A stretch of 35,984 nucleotides of DNA from Agrococcus sp. (GTDB lineage Bacteria > Actinomycetota > Actinomycetes > Actinomycetales > Microbacteriaceae). The position numbers and the translations under genes were made by a program. The stretch is taken from NCBI GenBank assembly GCA_031179215.1, contig JAPSIA010000017.1:1-35984 (forward strand). The letters are read 5' to 3'. This document shows positions 1-7,071 of the stretch, one piece after another (positions within the stretch are counted from its first letter, which is position 1; each line of letters starts with the position of its first letter). The notes under the pieces are model-generated. The model was not told the DNA's origin. It searched no databases and saw only the letters and a program-made list of their open reading frames with translations.

Positions 1-263
1 CGGGTTCCGGCACGCTGCTGCCGCTCGATCAGGTGACGGCTCGGGCGGTCTCGGCCCTGCGCACGCTCGTGCCCCTCACCGCTCCCCTCGCTCGCAGCGG
101 CGGCGAGCTGCTGCTCATGAAGGGCAGTCGTGCCGAGGAGGAGATCGCCGCAGCCCACAAGGTGATCCGCAAGCATCGCCTGCACGACGTGGAGGTGCTC
201 GAGCTCGGCGCGGAGCACGGCCTCGAGACCACGCGCGTGGTGCGCGCGCTCGTCGACCCGTAG
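1..263 (+). CDS. rsmG: 16S rRNA (guanine-N7)-methyltransferase RsmG, C-terminal fragment
   Basis: Only the last 86 codons are present; the reading frame enters at base 3 and stops at TAG 261-263. The fragment reads SGTLLPLDQVTARAVSAL followed by a glycine-rich turn, LLLMKG and a run of acidic residues (SRAEEEIAAA). This matches the end of the Rossmann methyltransferase fold of RsmG (GidB), which methylates G527 of 16S rRNA using S-adenosylmethionine. The TARAV motif and the GGELLLMKG strand are the recognisable family signatures. In actinobacteria rsmG lies directly upstream of parA and parB, as here. The weak bulged inverted repeat at 265-288 just after the stop could end its transcript. The N-terminal half and the start are outside the window. 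Confidence 0.93.
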   Translation, partial: GSGTLLPLDQVTARAVSALRTLVPLTAPLARSGGELLLMKGSRAEEEIAAAHKVIRKHRLHDVEVLELGAEHGLETTRVVRALVDP

Positions 264-413
264 CGCGCCCGACTCCCTCGGTCGGCGCTCCGCATGTGGG
301 ACGCTCGCGGCGACGAGCGCGCGGGCGGTGCCCACGCAGTCTTCGTCGTCGGCGAGCCGGCCGTCGTGCGTCGACACCGACAGAGCTCGTCGGGCCGCGC
401 GGTCTCCGGCAGA

Positions 414-429
414 TGCTTCACGTGGAACG
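414..429. promoter_or_regulatory. parS-like site 1 (degenerate)
   Basis: TGCTTCACGTGGAACG differs from the canonical parS TGTTTCACGTGAAACA at three positions and keeps the central TTCACGTG core. It is the most distant copy from parA and the least certain; it may be a weak or decaying ParB site. Confidence 0.55.
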
Positions 430-762
430 CTGCGGTCCCACTGCGGGCTCCCTGCTTTCTCGTGCGTGGCGCTGATGGCATGTCGGTGCCGCCGATGAAC
501 GGGCAGGCCGGTGCCGCGCTCGCGTGCTAGCGACTCTGAGCCGAACGCCGACCACCACTGTCGCGCCGCCGCGGTACCCGGGTGTCCGTGCGCCGCGGCA
601 CGAGCGGCTCCTCGGTCGTGCACGCTCGAGGACGAAGCGATCGTGTTTCGCGCAAGCGCTCCCGATCCGGCGATGTGCGGCGGCGACACGGTTCGGCTCG
701 CGGCTGCCGGGTATGGCGTGGTCCCTCCTCCCGATGCGCGTGTCCTCGTTCCGGCGCGTCGA

Positions 763-778
763 TGTTCCACGTGAAACA
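763..778. promoter_or_regulatory. parS: parS site 2
   Basis: TGTTCCACGTGAAACA, one mismatch from the canonical 16-bp palindrome bound by ParB. It lies 37 bp (start to start) from the next copy, so the two form a close pair. Confidence 0.9.
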
Positions 779-799
779 CCCGGTTCCGAGCCCTGCCGA

Positions 800-815
800 T
801 GTTCCACGTGAAACA
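800..815. promoter_or_regulatory. parS: parS site 3
   Basis: TGTTCCACGTGAAACA, identical to the sites at 763 and 1498. The shared C at position 5 in three copies suggests local duplication or a lineage-preferred variant. Confidence 0.9.
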
Positions 816-858
816 TCCGCGGTCGTGCGCAGCCGATGCATGGCGGCGTCGCGGCCAA

Positions 859-874
859 CGTTTCACGTGAAGCG
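859..874. promoter_or_regulatory. parS: parS-like site 4
   Basis: CGTTTCACGTGAAGCG keeps the GTTTCACGTGAA core; the outer bases (first, 14th and last) differ from consensus. Likely a weaker ParB site. Confidence 0.75.
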
Positions 875-937
875 TCGCAAGCCGGCGGTCGGCCTTCGTC
901 ACCATCTGCTGCGCGGCTTCCCGGAGGGTGCCGCAGA

Positions 938-953
938 TGTTTCACGTGAAACG
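938..953. promoter_or_regulatory. parS: parS site 5
   Basis: TGTTTCACGTGAAACG, differing from the canonical parS only at the last base. Together with the neighbouring sites it forms a four-site cluster within 200 bp. Confidence 0.9.
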
Positions 954-1057
954 ACGACAGTGTACGGTTGTGCGACCCAGACATCGGCCCTTGTCCGAAG
1001 GCACCGGCGTGCGCGACCGACGCACAGCGGTGCGGCAGCGCAGCATGGCGCTGGCAT

Positions 1058-1074
1058 CAGCACTCGGAGTGCTG
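1058..1074. repeat. 17-nt palindrome in the parS region
   Basis: CAGCACTC-G-GAGTGCTG is a perfect 8-bp inverted repeat around one central base. It differs from parS. It could be an operator for an unknown regulator or a small hairpin; nothing in the sequence decides which. Confidence 0.5.
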
Positions 1075-1206
1075 CACTTGAAGCTCGAAGCGAAGTGCGG
1101 GTGGGCAACGGAACGCGGTGCTGACGGGAGCGAGCGCGCACGCATGCCCCGCGGGAATCGTTGCGCCGGTCTGCATGCGTCCAGGAGGGCAACCTGCCGG
1201 TCGTGC

Positions 1207-1225
1207 TGTGGAGAGCTGTGGAGAA
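1207..1225 (-). promoter_or_regulatory. Pair of DnaA-box-like 9-mers
   Basis: TGTGGAGAG at 1207-1215 and TGTGGAGAA at 1217-1225 read on the other strand as CTCTCCACA and TTCTCCACA. They are two and one mismatches from the TTATCCACA/TTGTCCACA box and lie 10 bp apart in the same orientation. Confidence 0.5.
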
Positions 1226-1357
1226 CTCGCGCGCCCGAGGCGGGCAGCACTCCGACGTTCTCGCATGAGTGTTACGAAATACCGCGGAAACACGGGGAAA
1301 ACCGGGGCACTGAAGCCTCAGGGGCGCCGTCCCGCCGTGACACGCGGCGCGATGGAG

Positions 1358-1392
1358 TTATCCACACCCCTGTGGAGAACCGGTGTGGAGGA
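1358..1392. promoter_or_regulatory. DnaA-box cluster upstream of parA
   Basis: A perfect TTATCCACA at 1358-1366 is followed after four C residues by the inverted TGTGGAGAA at 1371-1379, then TGTGGAGGA at 1384-1392. A perfect box beside inverted near-boxes suggests DnaA binding upstream of parA. Confidence 0.6.
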
Positions 1393-1432
1393 GTCGCGCG
1401 CACCTTGGGCGGCCCGAGTGCGCGTCCCGACT

Positions 1433-1460
1433 TTGCGATTGGGCCATCGCACGCCAAACT
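1433..1460 (+). promoter_or_regulatory. Candidate parA promoter
   Basis: TTGCGA at 1433-1438 and CAAACT at 1455-1460 are separated by 16 bp, an acceptable -35/-10 pair. Transcription would start near 1467, so the parS copy at 1498 would lie in the transcribed leader. Confidence 0.35.
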
Positions 1461-1497
1461 GGAGTCTCGCCCACGTGCGGCTCGCCCCCGGAGGCGA

Positions 1498-1513
1498 TGT
1501 TCCACGTGAAACA
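1498..1513. promoter_or_regulatory. parS: parS site 6, at the parA start
   Basis: TGTTCCACGTGAAACA ends 18 bp before the parA start codon and overlaps the likely 5' leader. ParB binding here would be well placed to repress or modulate parAB; this is inferred from position only. Confidence 0.9.
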
Positions 1514-1531
1514 TCGACCAGGAAGGCGCGC

Positions 1532-2416
1532 GTGACCACGGGAAAGTTCGACACGACCCCGATCGCTCGTGAGCTCGCCGCGATGGCGCGTCGCCGCCAG
1601 GCGCTCGCGTCGCAGGAGCTTCCGCTCCCCTCGCGCACGCGGATCCTCACCGTCGTGAACCAGAAGGGCGGCGTCGGGAAGACGACATCCGCGGTCAACC
1701 TCGCCGCGTCGCTCGCCCAGGGCGGCGCACGGGTGCTCGTGCTCGACCTCGACCCGCAGGGCAACGCGTCGACCGCGCTCGGCATCGATCACCATGCCGA
1801 CGTCGTGAGCACGTACGACGTGCTCCTCGAGGGCGAGCCGCTCAGCAGCGCCATCGCGGTCAGCCCGCAGCACAAGCGCCTGCAGGTCGTGCCCTCGACG
1901 ATCCACCTCGCCGGCGCGGATCTCGAGCTGGCCGGCATGGAGCGCCGCGAGCATCGCTTGCGGGAGGCGCTCGATGCGCACCTCTCGTCGGTCGACGAGC
2001 CGCCGCACTACGTCTTCATCGACTGCCCGCCGTCGTTGGGACTGCTCACCATCAACGCGTTCACGGCGGCGACCGAGGTGCTGCTGCCGATCCAGTGCGA
2101 GTACTACGCCCTCGAGGGCGTCACGCAGCTGCTCGACACGATCAGCCGGATCCAGGCGCACCTCAACCCGAAGCTCCGTGTCAGCACGGTGCTGCTCACG
2201 ATGTTCGACGGCCGCACGCTCCTGTCTCGTCAGGTCGTCGACGAGGTGCGCGCGCACTTCCCCGACGAGACGCTCGAGACCGTCATCCCGCGCTCGGTGC
2301 GGGTGTCGGAAGCCCCGGGCTACGGCCAGACGGTCATCGCCTACGACCCCAACTCACCCGGAGCACTCTCGTACCGAGAGGCGGCCGCGGAGATCGCACG
2401 CAGAGGAACAGCATGA
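1532..2416 (+). CDS. parA: Chromosome-partitioning ATPase ParA
   Basis: A 294-residue ParA/Soj ATPase that moves ParB-parS complexes of newly replicated origins. The deviant Walker A motif KGGVGKTT is at residues 45-52, and the Walker B strand VFIDCPPSLG ends in the catalytic region around Asp164. LDLDPQGNAS (A-prime motif) is at 71-80. The GTG at 1532 was chosen because GGAAGG lies 6 bp upstream and a parS site sits just before it; the open frame continues upstream to 1118, but that part crosses parS and has no protein character. The first ~35 residues before the fold are basic, a usual DNA-binding or flexible tail. The stop overlaps the parB start (ATGA), implying translational coupling. 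Confidence 0.96.
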   Translation: MTTGKFDTTPIARELAAMARRRQALASQELPLPSRTRILTVVNQKGGVGKTTSAVNLAASLAQGGARVLVLDLDPQGNASTALGIDHHADVVSTYDVLLEGEPLSSAIAVSPQHKRLQVVPSTIHLAGADLELAGMERREHRLREALDAHLSSVDEPPHYVFIDCPPSLGLLTINAFTAATEVLLPIQCEYYALEGVTQLLDTISRIQAHLNPKLRVSTVLLTMFDGRTLLSRQVVDEVRAHFPDETLETVIPRSVRVSEAPGYGQTVIAYDPNSPGALSYREAAAEIARRGTA

Positions 2417-3459
2417 GCAAGAGGGCAGGACTGGGACGCGGCATCGGAGCGCTCATCCCCACGGGACCGGCGCCCTCGAGCGACGCCGCGCAGGCGACCG
2501 ACGCCGCTGCGGCACCGGCCGCTGCGGACGTGGCGGCTCCTCGCCGACGGCGGCCTTCGAAGCCGGGTGCTCGGCCGGTCGACGTCTTCTTCTCGGGCGA
2601 GGAGGAGTCGCAGGAGCTGCTCGAGGTCCCCGGCGCGACCCTCGTCGCGATCGCGCCCGGCAGCATCCGCCCCAACGCGAGCCAGCCGCGGACGGTGTTC
2701 GACGAGGACGACCTCAGCGAGCTCGAGCACTCCATCCGGGAGTTCGGCGTGCTCCAGCCGATCGTCGTCCGGCCGGCGGCGGCGGCCGACGACGGCACGC
2801 AGTACGAGCTCATCATGGGGGAGCGGCGCTGGCGTGCGAGCCAGCGTGCCGGCCTCGAGACGATCCCGGCGATCGTCAAGGACACGCCCGACGACGCGAT
2901 GCTGCGCGACGCCCTGCTCGAGAACCTGCATCGCGCGCAGCTCAACCCGCTCGAGGAGGCATCGGCCTACCAGCAGCTCATGGAGGACTTCGCGATCACG
3001 CAGGACGAGCTCTCCAAGCGCATCGGGCGGAGCCGACCGCAGATCTCGAACACGATCCGGCTGCTGAAGCTCCCCGAGTCGATCCAGGCGCGCGTCGCGA
3101 GCGGCGTGCTCTCGGCTGGCCACGCGCGGGCGATCCTGTCGCTGCCGACGCCCGAGGCGCAGGAGCAGCTCGCGGCCAAGATCGTCAATGAGGATCTCTC
3201 AGTGCGCGCGGCCGAGGCCGCCGCGGGGCTGCTGCAGACGCGAAGCCCGCGCAAGGCGCCGACCAAGGGCGCCGTGCAGCACGGGCTCGACGAGATCGCG
3301 ACGCGCCTCGAGGATCGCTTGGACACGCGCGTGCGCGTGACGCTCGGCCGCTCGAAGGGCCAGCTCACGATCGACTTCGCGACGGTCGCCGACCTCAACC
3401 GCATCCTGGCCGAGCTGGGGGAGCGGGGCTTCGGGGGCGGCGAGCCCAGCGCCGACTGA
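2413..3459 (+). CDS. parB: Chromosome-partitioning protein ParB (CTPase/DNA clamp)
   Basis: A 348-residue ParB/Spo0J protein that binds parS, loads as a CTP-dependent clamp and spreads along DNA. The N-terminus (KRAGLGRGIGALIP, residues 3-16) is the ParA-contacting tail, followed by an Ala/Pro-rich linker. The nuclease-like CTP-binding domain starts near residue 85 (IRPNASQPRTVFDEDDL) and carries the GERRWR box at 136-141. The helix-turn-helix that reads parS is in the stretch ITQDELSKRIGRSRPQISNT (about 195-215). The C-terminal ~60 residues form the dimerisation domain. The start ATG overlaps the parA stop. The six nearby parS sites are its expected targets. Two strong hairpins follow the stop. 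Confidence 0.96.
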   Translation: MSKRAGLGRGIGALIPTGPAPSSDAAQATDAAAAPAAADVAAPRRRRPSKPGARPVDVFFSGEEESQELLEVPGATLVAIAPGSIRPNASQPRTVFDEDDLSELEHSIREFGVLQPIVVRPAAAADDGTQYELIMGERRWRASQRAGLETIPAIVKDTPDDAMLRDALLENLHRAQLNPLEEASAYQQLMEDFAITQDELSKRIGRSRPQISNTIRLLKLPESIQARVASGVLSAGHARAILSLPTPEAQEQLAAKIVNEDLSVRAAEAAAGLLQTRSPRKAPTKGAVQHGLDEIATRLEDRLDTRVRVTLGRSKGQLTIDFATVADLNRILAELGERGFGGGEPSAD

Positions 3460-3461
3460 CG

Positions 3462-3482
3462 CGACGGGCCGAGGGCCCGTCG
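3462..3482. terminator. Hairpin after parB
   Basis: CGACGGGCC and GGCCCGTCG pair over 9 bp around a GAG loop, starting two bases after the parB stop. There is no T-run, as is common in high-GC terminators. Confidence 0.6.
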
Positions 3483-3502
3483 GACGCCTCCGCGCCGCCA
3501 CG

Positions 3503-3534
3503 CACAGCGGCGGCCCTTCCGGACCGCCGCTGTG
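3503..3534. terminator. Bidirectional terminator between parB and trxA
   Basis: A perfect 11-bp stem (CACAGCGGCGG with CCGCCGCTGTG) encloses a 10-nt loop. It sits between convergent parB and trxA and can serve both directions. Confidence 0.75.
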
Positions 3535-3568
3535 GTGTGTCGATGCCCGCCTGCTGGGCGAGAAGCGA

Positions 3569-3880
3569 TCAGAGGTACGCGGCGAGCTCCTGCTCGATCG
3601 CGGGCTTCGGGCGAGCGCCGATGAGCTCGTGCACGACCTGGCCGCCCTGGAAGACCTTCATGGCAGGGATCGAGGTGATGTTGTAGCGCATCGCCAGGTC
3701 GGGCTCCTGGTCGACGTTCACCTTGACGACGTCGAGCTTGTCGGTCTCGGCGTCGATCTGCTCGAGGATCGGGCTCACGGCGCGGCACGGGCCGCACCAC
3801 GCGGCCCAGAAGTCCACGACGACGGGCTTGTCGGACTGCAGGACATCCTGCTCGAACGATGCGGTGGTGACTTCCTTCAC
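3569..3880 (-). CDS. trxA: Thioredoxin
   Basis: A 103-residue single-domain thioredoxin, the general cytoplasmic dithiol reductant. The active site WCGPC is at residues 28-32, preceded by the VVDFWAAWC strand; the cis-proline motif TSIPAMKVF and the glycine turn GGQVV follow, all in normal positions for the family. It ends the minus-strand cluster: trxB ends only 12 bp upstream, so trxB and trxA are expected to be co-transcribed, with TrxB reducing TrxA at the expense of NADPH. The leader AGAGGAAGCACC supplies a Shine-Dalgarno sequence close to the ATG. Nothing is unusual in length or residues. Confidence 0.97.
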   Translation of the reverse strand: MKEVTTASFEQDVLQSDKPVVVDFWAAWCGPCRAVSPILEQIDAETDKLDVVKVNVDQEPDLAMRYNITSIPAMKVFQGGQVVHELIGARPKPAIEQELAAYL

Positions 3881-3892
3881 GGTGCTTCCTCT

Positions 3893-4867
3893 CTAGAGTG
3901 CGACGTCGTCGGGGCTCGAGACGAGCGCCGGCGCGGGGTGCGCGGCCAGGTAGTGCTGGGCGTCGAGCGCAGCGACGGTGCCGGAGCCCGCAGCGGTGAT
4001 GGCCTGGCGGTAGGTGGGGTCGATGACATCCCCGGCGGCGAAGACGCCCGGCACCGACGTCAGCGACGAGCGGCCCTCGACGGCGATCGTGCCGTCGGCG
4101 GTGAGGTCGAGCTTGCCGTGCACGAGGTGCGTGCGGGGGTCGGAGCCGATGGCGACGAAGACGCCGTCGATCGCCAGGTCCCACGTGCTGTCGGTGAGCG
4201 TGTCGCGCAGCGTGACGCTCGAGACCTGGTTCGTGCCGTTGACGTCGGAGCCGTTGATCCGCTCCACGACGGCGTTGGTCAGGAACTCGATCTTCTCGTC
4301 CTGGCGGGCACGCTGCAGCATGACCTCGCTCGCGCGGAACGCCTCCGAGCGGTGCACGATCGTGACCTTGTCGGCGAACTTCGTCAGGAAGGTCGCCTCC
4401 TCCATCGCCGAGTCGCCGCCGCCGACGACGATGAGCTGCTTCTGCTTGAAGAAGAACCCGTCGCACGTCGCGCACCACGAGACGCCGTGGCCCGAGAGCG
4501 CCTCCTCGCCGGGGACGCCGAGCTTGCGGTACGCGGAGCCCGTCGCGACGATGACGGTGCGCGCCTCGAGCACCTCGTCGCCGACGTGCACGCGCTTCAC
4601 CTCGCCGTCGAGCTCGAGCTCGGTCGCATCCTGCATGCGCACGTCGGCGCCGAAGCGCTCGGCCTGCTGCTGCATCGCGAACATGAGGTCGGGTCCCTGC
4701 ACGCCCTCGGGGAAGCCGGGGAAGTTCTCGACGTCGGTCGTCGTCATGAGGTCGCCGCCCATCTCGACGCTCGAGGCGAGCACGATCGGCTTGAGGTTCG
4801 CGCGCGCGGCGTAGATCGCGGCGGTGTAGCCGGCCGGGCCGGAGCCGATGATGATGACGTCGTGCAC
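3893..4867 (-). CDS. trxB: Thioredoxin reductase (NADPH, FAD)
   Basis: A 324-residue low-molecular-weight thioredoxin reductase. The FAD-binding motif GSGPAGYTAAIYAARA begins at residue 8, the redox-active CATC is at 132-135, the NADPH motif GGGDSAMEEA follows in the middle domain, and GVFAAGDVID closes the FAD site near the C-terminus. The start was set at GTG (bases 4867-4865), which has AGGAGG four bases upstream and puts the FAD motif at the usual distance. An upstream TTG would add 13 residues (FQEHPRHDPGGL) without family support. It is followed at 12 bp by trxA and preceded by a small membrane-protein gene, a common actinobacterial order. Confidence 0.96.
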   Translation of the reverse strand: MHDVIIIGSGPAGYTAAIYAARANLKPIVLASSVEMGGDLMTTTDVENFPGFPEGVQGPDLMFAMQQQAERFGADVRMQDATELELDGEVKRVHVGDEVLEARTVIVATGSAYRKLGVPGEEALSGHGVSWCATCDGFFFKQKQLIVVGGGDSAMEEATFLTKFADKVTIVHRSEAFRASEVMLQRARQDEKIEFLTNAVVERINGSDVNGTNQVSSVTLRDTLTDSTWDLAIDGVFVAIGSDPRTHLVHGKLDLTADGTIAVEGRSSLTSVPGVFAAGDVIDPTYRQAITAAGSGTVAALDAQHYLAAHPAPALVSSPDDVAL

Positions 4868-4912
4868 GAGGCCTCCTGGGTCGTGGCGGGGATGCTCCTG
4901 GAACAACCGATT

Positions 4913-5308
4913 CTAGGTCGCCGGCATTCCCCGCTCGCGGGGCCGCTCCGGCTCGCTCAGCACGGTCAGGAGATCCCCCGTCGCGGCATCCACCACGATC
5001 CGGCCCGCTGCGGGCCACTCCGGCGTGCGGCGCACGACCGGCCGGTGCACCCGGTCGCGGATGCGTCGATCCCACGAGTCGATGAGGGTCGCGGTGTCGG
5101 CGTCCACGATGAGCACCGCCGGGTGCGCGTGCGCGAGCGAGGAGGACGCATCCGACGACCACCACCCCTCGACCGCGAGCGGTCGCGGCCCTGCCGTGAG
5201 CGCGTGCTGCTCGCGACCGCGCGAGAGGGCGCTCGCCACGATCGTGCCGGCGGCCGCGAGCGCACCGACGAGCAGGGGCGCTGCGATGCGGATGAGCGGG
5301 CTCGCCAT
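4913..5308 (-). CDS. Small membrane-anchored protein of unknown function
   Basis: 131 residues, not recognised as a named family. An N-terminal hydrophobic segment at about residues 6-28 (IRIAAPLLVGALAAAGTIVA) looks like one membrane anchor or uncleaved signal. The rest is hydrophilic and predicted outside, with two similar-looking stretches (AVLIVDADTATLIDS, RIVVDAATGDLLTV) that could be beta hairpins. The ATG at 5308 has GGGAGG five bases upstream, which decides the start. It lies between murJ and trxB on the same strand, so it is probably transcribed with the envelope/thioredoxin cluster. An envelope role is inference from location. Confidence 0.7.
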   Translation of the reverse strand: MASPLIRIAAPLLVGALAAAGTIVASALSRGREQHALTAGPRPLAVEGWWSSDASSSLAHAHPAVLIVDADTATLIDSWDRRIRDRVHRPVVRRTPEWPAAGRIVVDAATGDLLTVLSEPERPRERGMPAT

Positions 5309-5397
5309 GCGTGCCTCCCAGGGGTGTCTGCGCGGCTCGGGGCACGGGGCCCCGGTGGCCGTCATGGTAGACGGCGGGCTTGTGGATCGGCCGTGCG

Positions 5398-7071
5398 TCA
5401 GACGGGCTCGGTGCCGGCGGGCGCGTCGGGAGCCGCGGTGCCGCCGTTGCCGCGACCGCGCAGCTTGGCGAGCACGAGCGCCACGGTCGAGCGGAAGTCG
5501 GGGTTGCGCGTGATGTAGAGCAGGCCGAAGTAGACCAGGGCCATGACGACGCCGGCGGCGGCGCACGTGGCGACGCCCTGCAGCTTCGTCGCCGTCGCGA
5601 AGCCGCCGTCGACGTAGCCGCCGAGCGCCCACACGATGCCGAAGCCCGCTGCGCCGGCCACGAGCGCGTAGGCGAAGTACTGGGCGTGGCGCCACGCGAC
5701 GAGGCGGAACCCGAAGGGTCCGATCTTGCGTCGCACGAGCACGAGCCACACCGAGGCCGAGATGAGGTTCGCGATCGAGACGGCGAGGGCCGTGCCGGCG
5801 ATCACCCACTCGGCGGGCAGGGTCGATGCCCACCACAGCAGCGCGAAGGTGAGGAACATGCTGACCGAGGCGTACAGGAACGCGGTGCGCGTGTCGCCGA
5901 GCGCGAAGAAGACGCGCTGGATGACGTACTCGGCGCTGAACGCCACGGCGCACAGCAGGAAGGCCCAGATGACCCACGACATCGCCATCGCGCCGTCGAA
6001 GCCCTGCTCGAACAGCCTCGCGAAGGGCGGGGCGACGACCGCGAGCATGACGGCGGCGATGGTGGTGAGCATGCCGACGCCGCGCAGCGCTCCCGACAGG
6101 TCGTCGCGGATGCGGCCGATCTGCCCGTCGCTCGCGTGGTGCGACATGCGCGTGAAGTAGGCGATCGCGATCGAGACGGCGATGATCGAGTGCGGCAGCG
6201 AGAAGACGTACCAGGCGTTCTGCATCGTCAGGATGTTCGCGCCGTCGCCGAGGCTCGCCACGCGCGACTGCACGAGGCCCTTCAGCTGCCCGATGATCAC
6301 GATCCCGAACAGCCACATCGCGCTCCTGCCGGTCGCGCGGAGGCCGACACCGCGCCATCCGAAGTCGAGCCGGAACCGCATGCCCGTCTTGCGGAAGAAC
6401 AGCACGAGCACGATCGCCTGCACGGCGACCGCGCCCGTGGTGATCAGCCCGAGCGCGGTGATGCGGTCGACGTCCCAGACGTCGATGAGCTTGTTCGTCT
6501 CCGCCTCGCCGAACAGCAGCATGAAGGCGCCGAGGCCGGCGATGGCGATGACGTTGTTGGCCACGGGAGCCCAGGTGTACGGCCCGAACTCGCTGCGCGC
6601 GTTGTAGATCTCGCCGAGCAGCGTGTAGATCGCGTAGAAGAGGATCTGCGGCATGCACCAGTAGGCGAGCGCGATCGCGAGCGCCATCTGCTCGGGCGTG
6701 AACCCGCGCCCGTCCTGACCGCTGCTGACGGCGTAGAGGTTGACGAGCACCGGCGCGGCGATCGTCGCGATCACGGTGAGCACGAGGAAGACCGTGCCGC
6801 CGAGGGTAAGGATCTTGGAGACGTAGGACTCACCGCCGTCGGCGGCCTTCGACGCCTTGACGATCTGCGGCACGAGCACCGCGCTCATGACGCCTCCGGC
6901 GACGAGCGCGTAGACGTTGTTGGGCAGCTGGTTCGCGAGGCCGAAGGTCGCCGCCACCTGGGAGCCCGATTGGCCGATCGCGGCTGCGAGCATGATGGCC
7001 TTCACGAAGCCCAGCACGCGCGAGACCATCGTGCCCGACGCGATGATCGCGCTCGCCCTGCCTGTGCTCAC
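5398..7071 (-). CDS. murJ: Lipid II flippase MurJ (MviN family)
   Basis: 557 residues with about 14 hydrophobic segments, the size of a plain MurJ, which moves lipid II across the membrane for peptidoglycan synthesis. Family landmarks include the N-terminal ASGTMVSRVLGFVKAIMLA segment, GLANQLPNNVYALVAGG, and VPQIVKASKAADGG in the early loop. The start GTG at 7071 overlaps the TGA of the upstream gene (GTGA), so the two are translationally coupled. Unlike the mycobacterial homologue there is no C-terminal pseudokinase or extracellular domain; the protein ends in a short GRGNGGTAAPDAPAGTEPV tail. The position upstream of trxB is the conserved actinobacterial arrangement. Confidence 0.94.
   Translation of the reverse strand: MSTGRASAIIASGTMVSRVLGFVKAIMLAAAIGQSGSQVAATFGLANQLPNNVYALVAGGVMSAVLVPQIVKASKAADGGESYVSKILTLGGTVFLVLTVIATIAAPVLVNLYAVSSGQDGRGFTPEQMALAIALAYWCMPQILFYAIYTLLGEIYNARSEFGPYTWAPVANNVIAIAGLGAFMLLFGEAETNKLIDVWDVDRITALGLITTGAVAVQAIVLVLFFRKTGMRFRLDFGWRGVGLRATGRSAMWLFGIVIIGQLKGLVQSRVASLGDGANILTMQNAWYVFSLPHSIIAVSIAIAYFTRMSHHASDGQIGRIRDDLSGALRGVGMLTTIAAVMLAVVAPPFARLFEQGFDGAMAMSWVIWAFLLCAVAFSAEYVIQRVFFALGDTRTAFLYASVSMFLTFALLWWASTLPAEWVIAGTALAVSIANLISASVWLVLVRRKIGPFGFRLVAWRHAQYFAYALVAGAAGFGIVWALGGYVDGGFATATKLQGVATCAAAGVVMALVYFGLLYITRNPDFRSTVALVLAKLRGRGNGGTAAPDAPAGTEPV

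Larger units (their letters stand above)
264..1531. other. Non-coding parS/DnaA-box region between rsmG and parA
   Basis: About 1.27 kb without a convincing gene. All open frames here are rich in Arg, Ala, His and Cys without protein-like periodicity, and they run across parS copies in the same way on both strands. The stretch holds five parS or parS-like 16-mers (a sixth lies just before parA), five DnaA-box-like 9-mers, a 17-nt palindrome, and probably the parA promoter. I see no tRNA, rRNA or small-RNA signature. The region most likely acts as the centromere-like segregation site of the chromosome. Confidence 0.8.

Noticed and set aside
1118-1531. Long N-terminal extension of parA (frame open from 1118)
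   Set aside because: The translation crosses a parS site and the DnaA-box cluster and has no protein-like composition; GTG 1532 has a good ribosome-binding site and family-typical length.
4868-4906. TTG start giving a longer TrxB
   Set aside because: The added residues have no family support, while GTG 4867 has AGGAGG upstream.
3629-5518. 629-residue plus-strand frame opposite trxA, trxB and the small membrane gene
   Set aside because: Arg/Ala/Asp/Gly/His-rich antisense frame of clear genes, an effect of high GC codon use. The same holds for plus-strand frames at 5380-8316 and 7293-9233.
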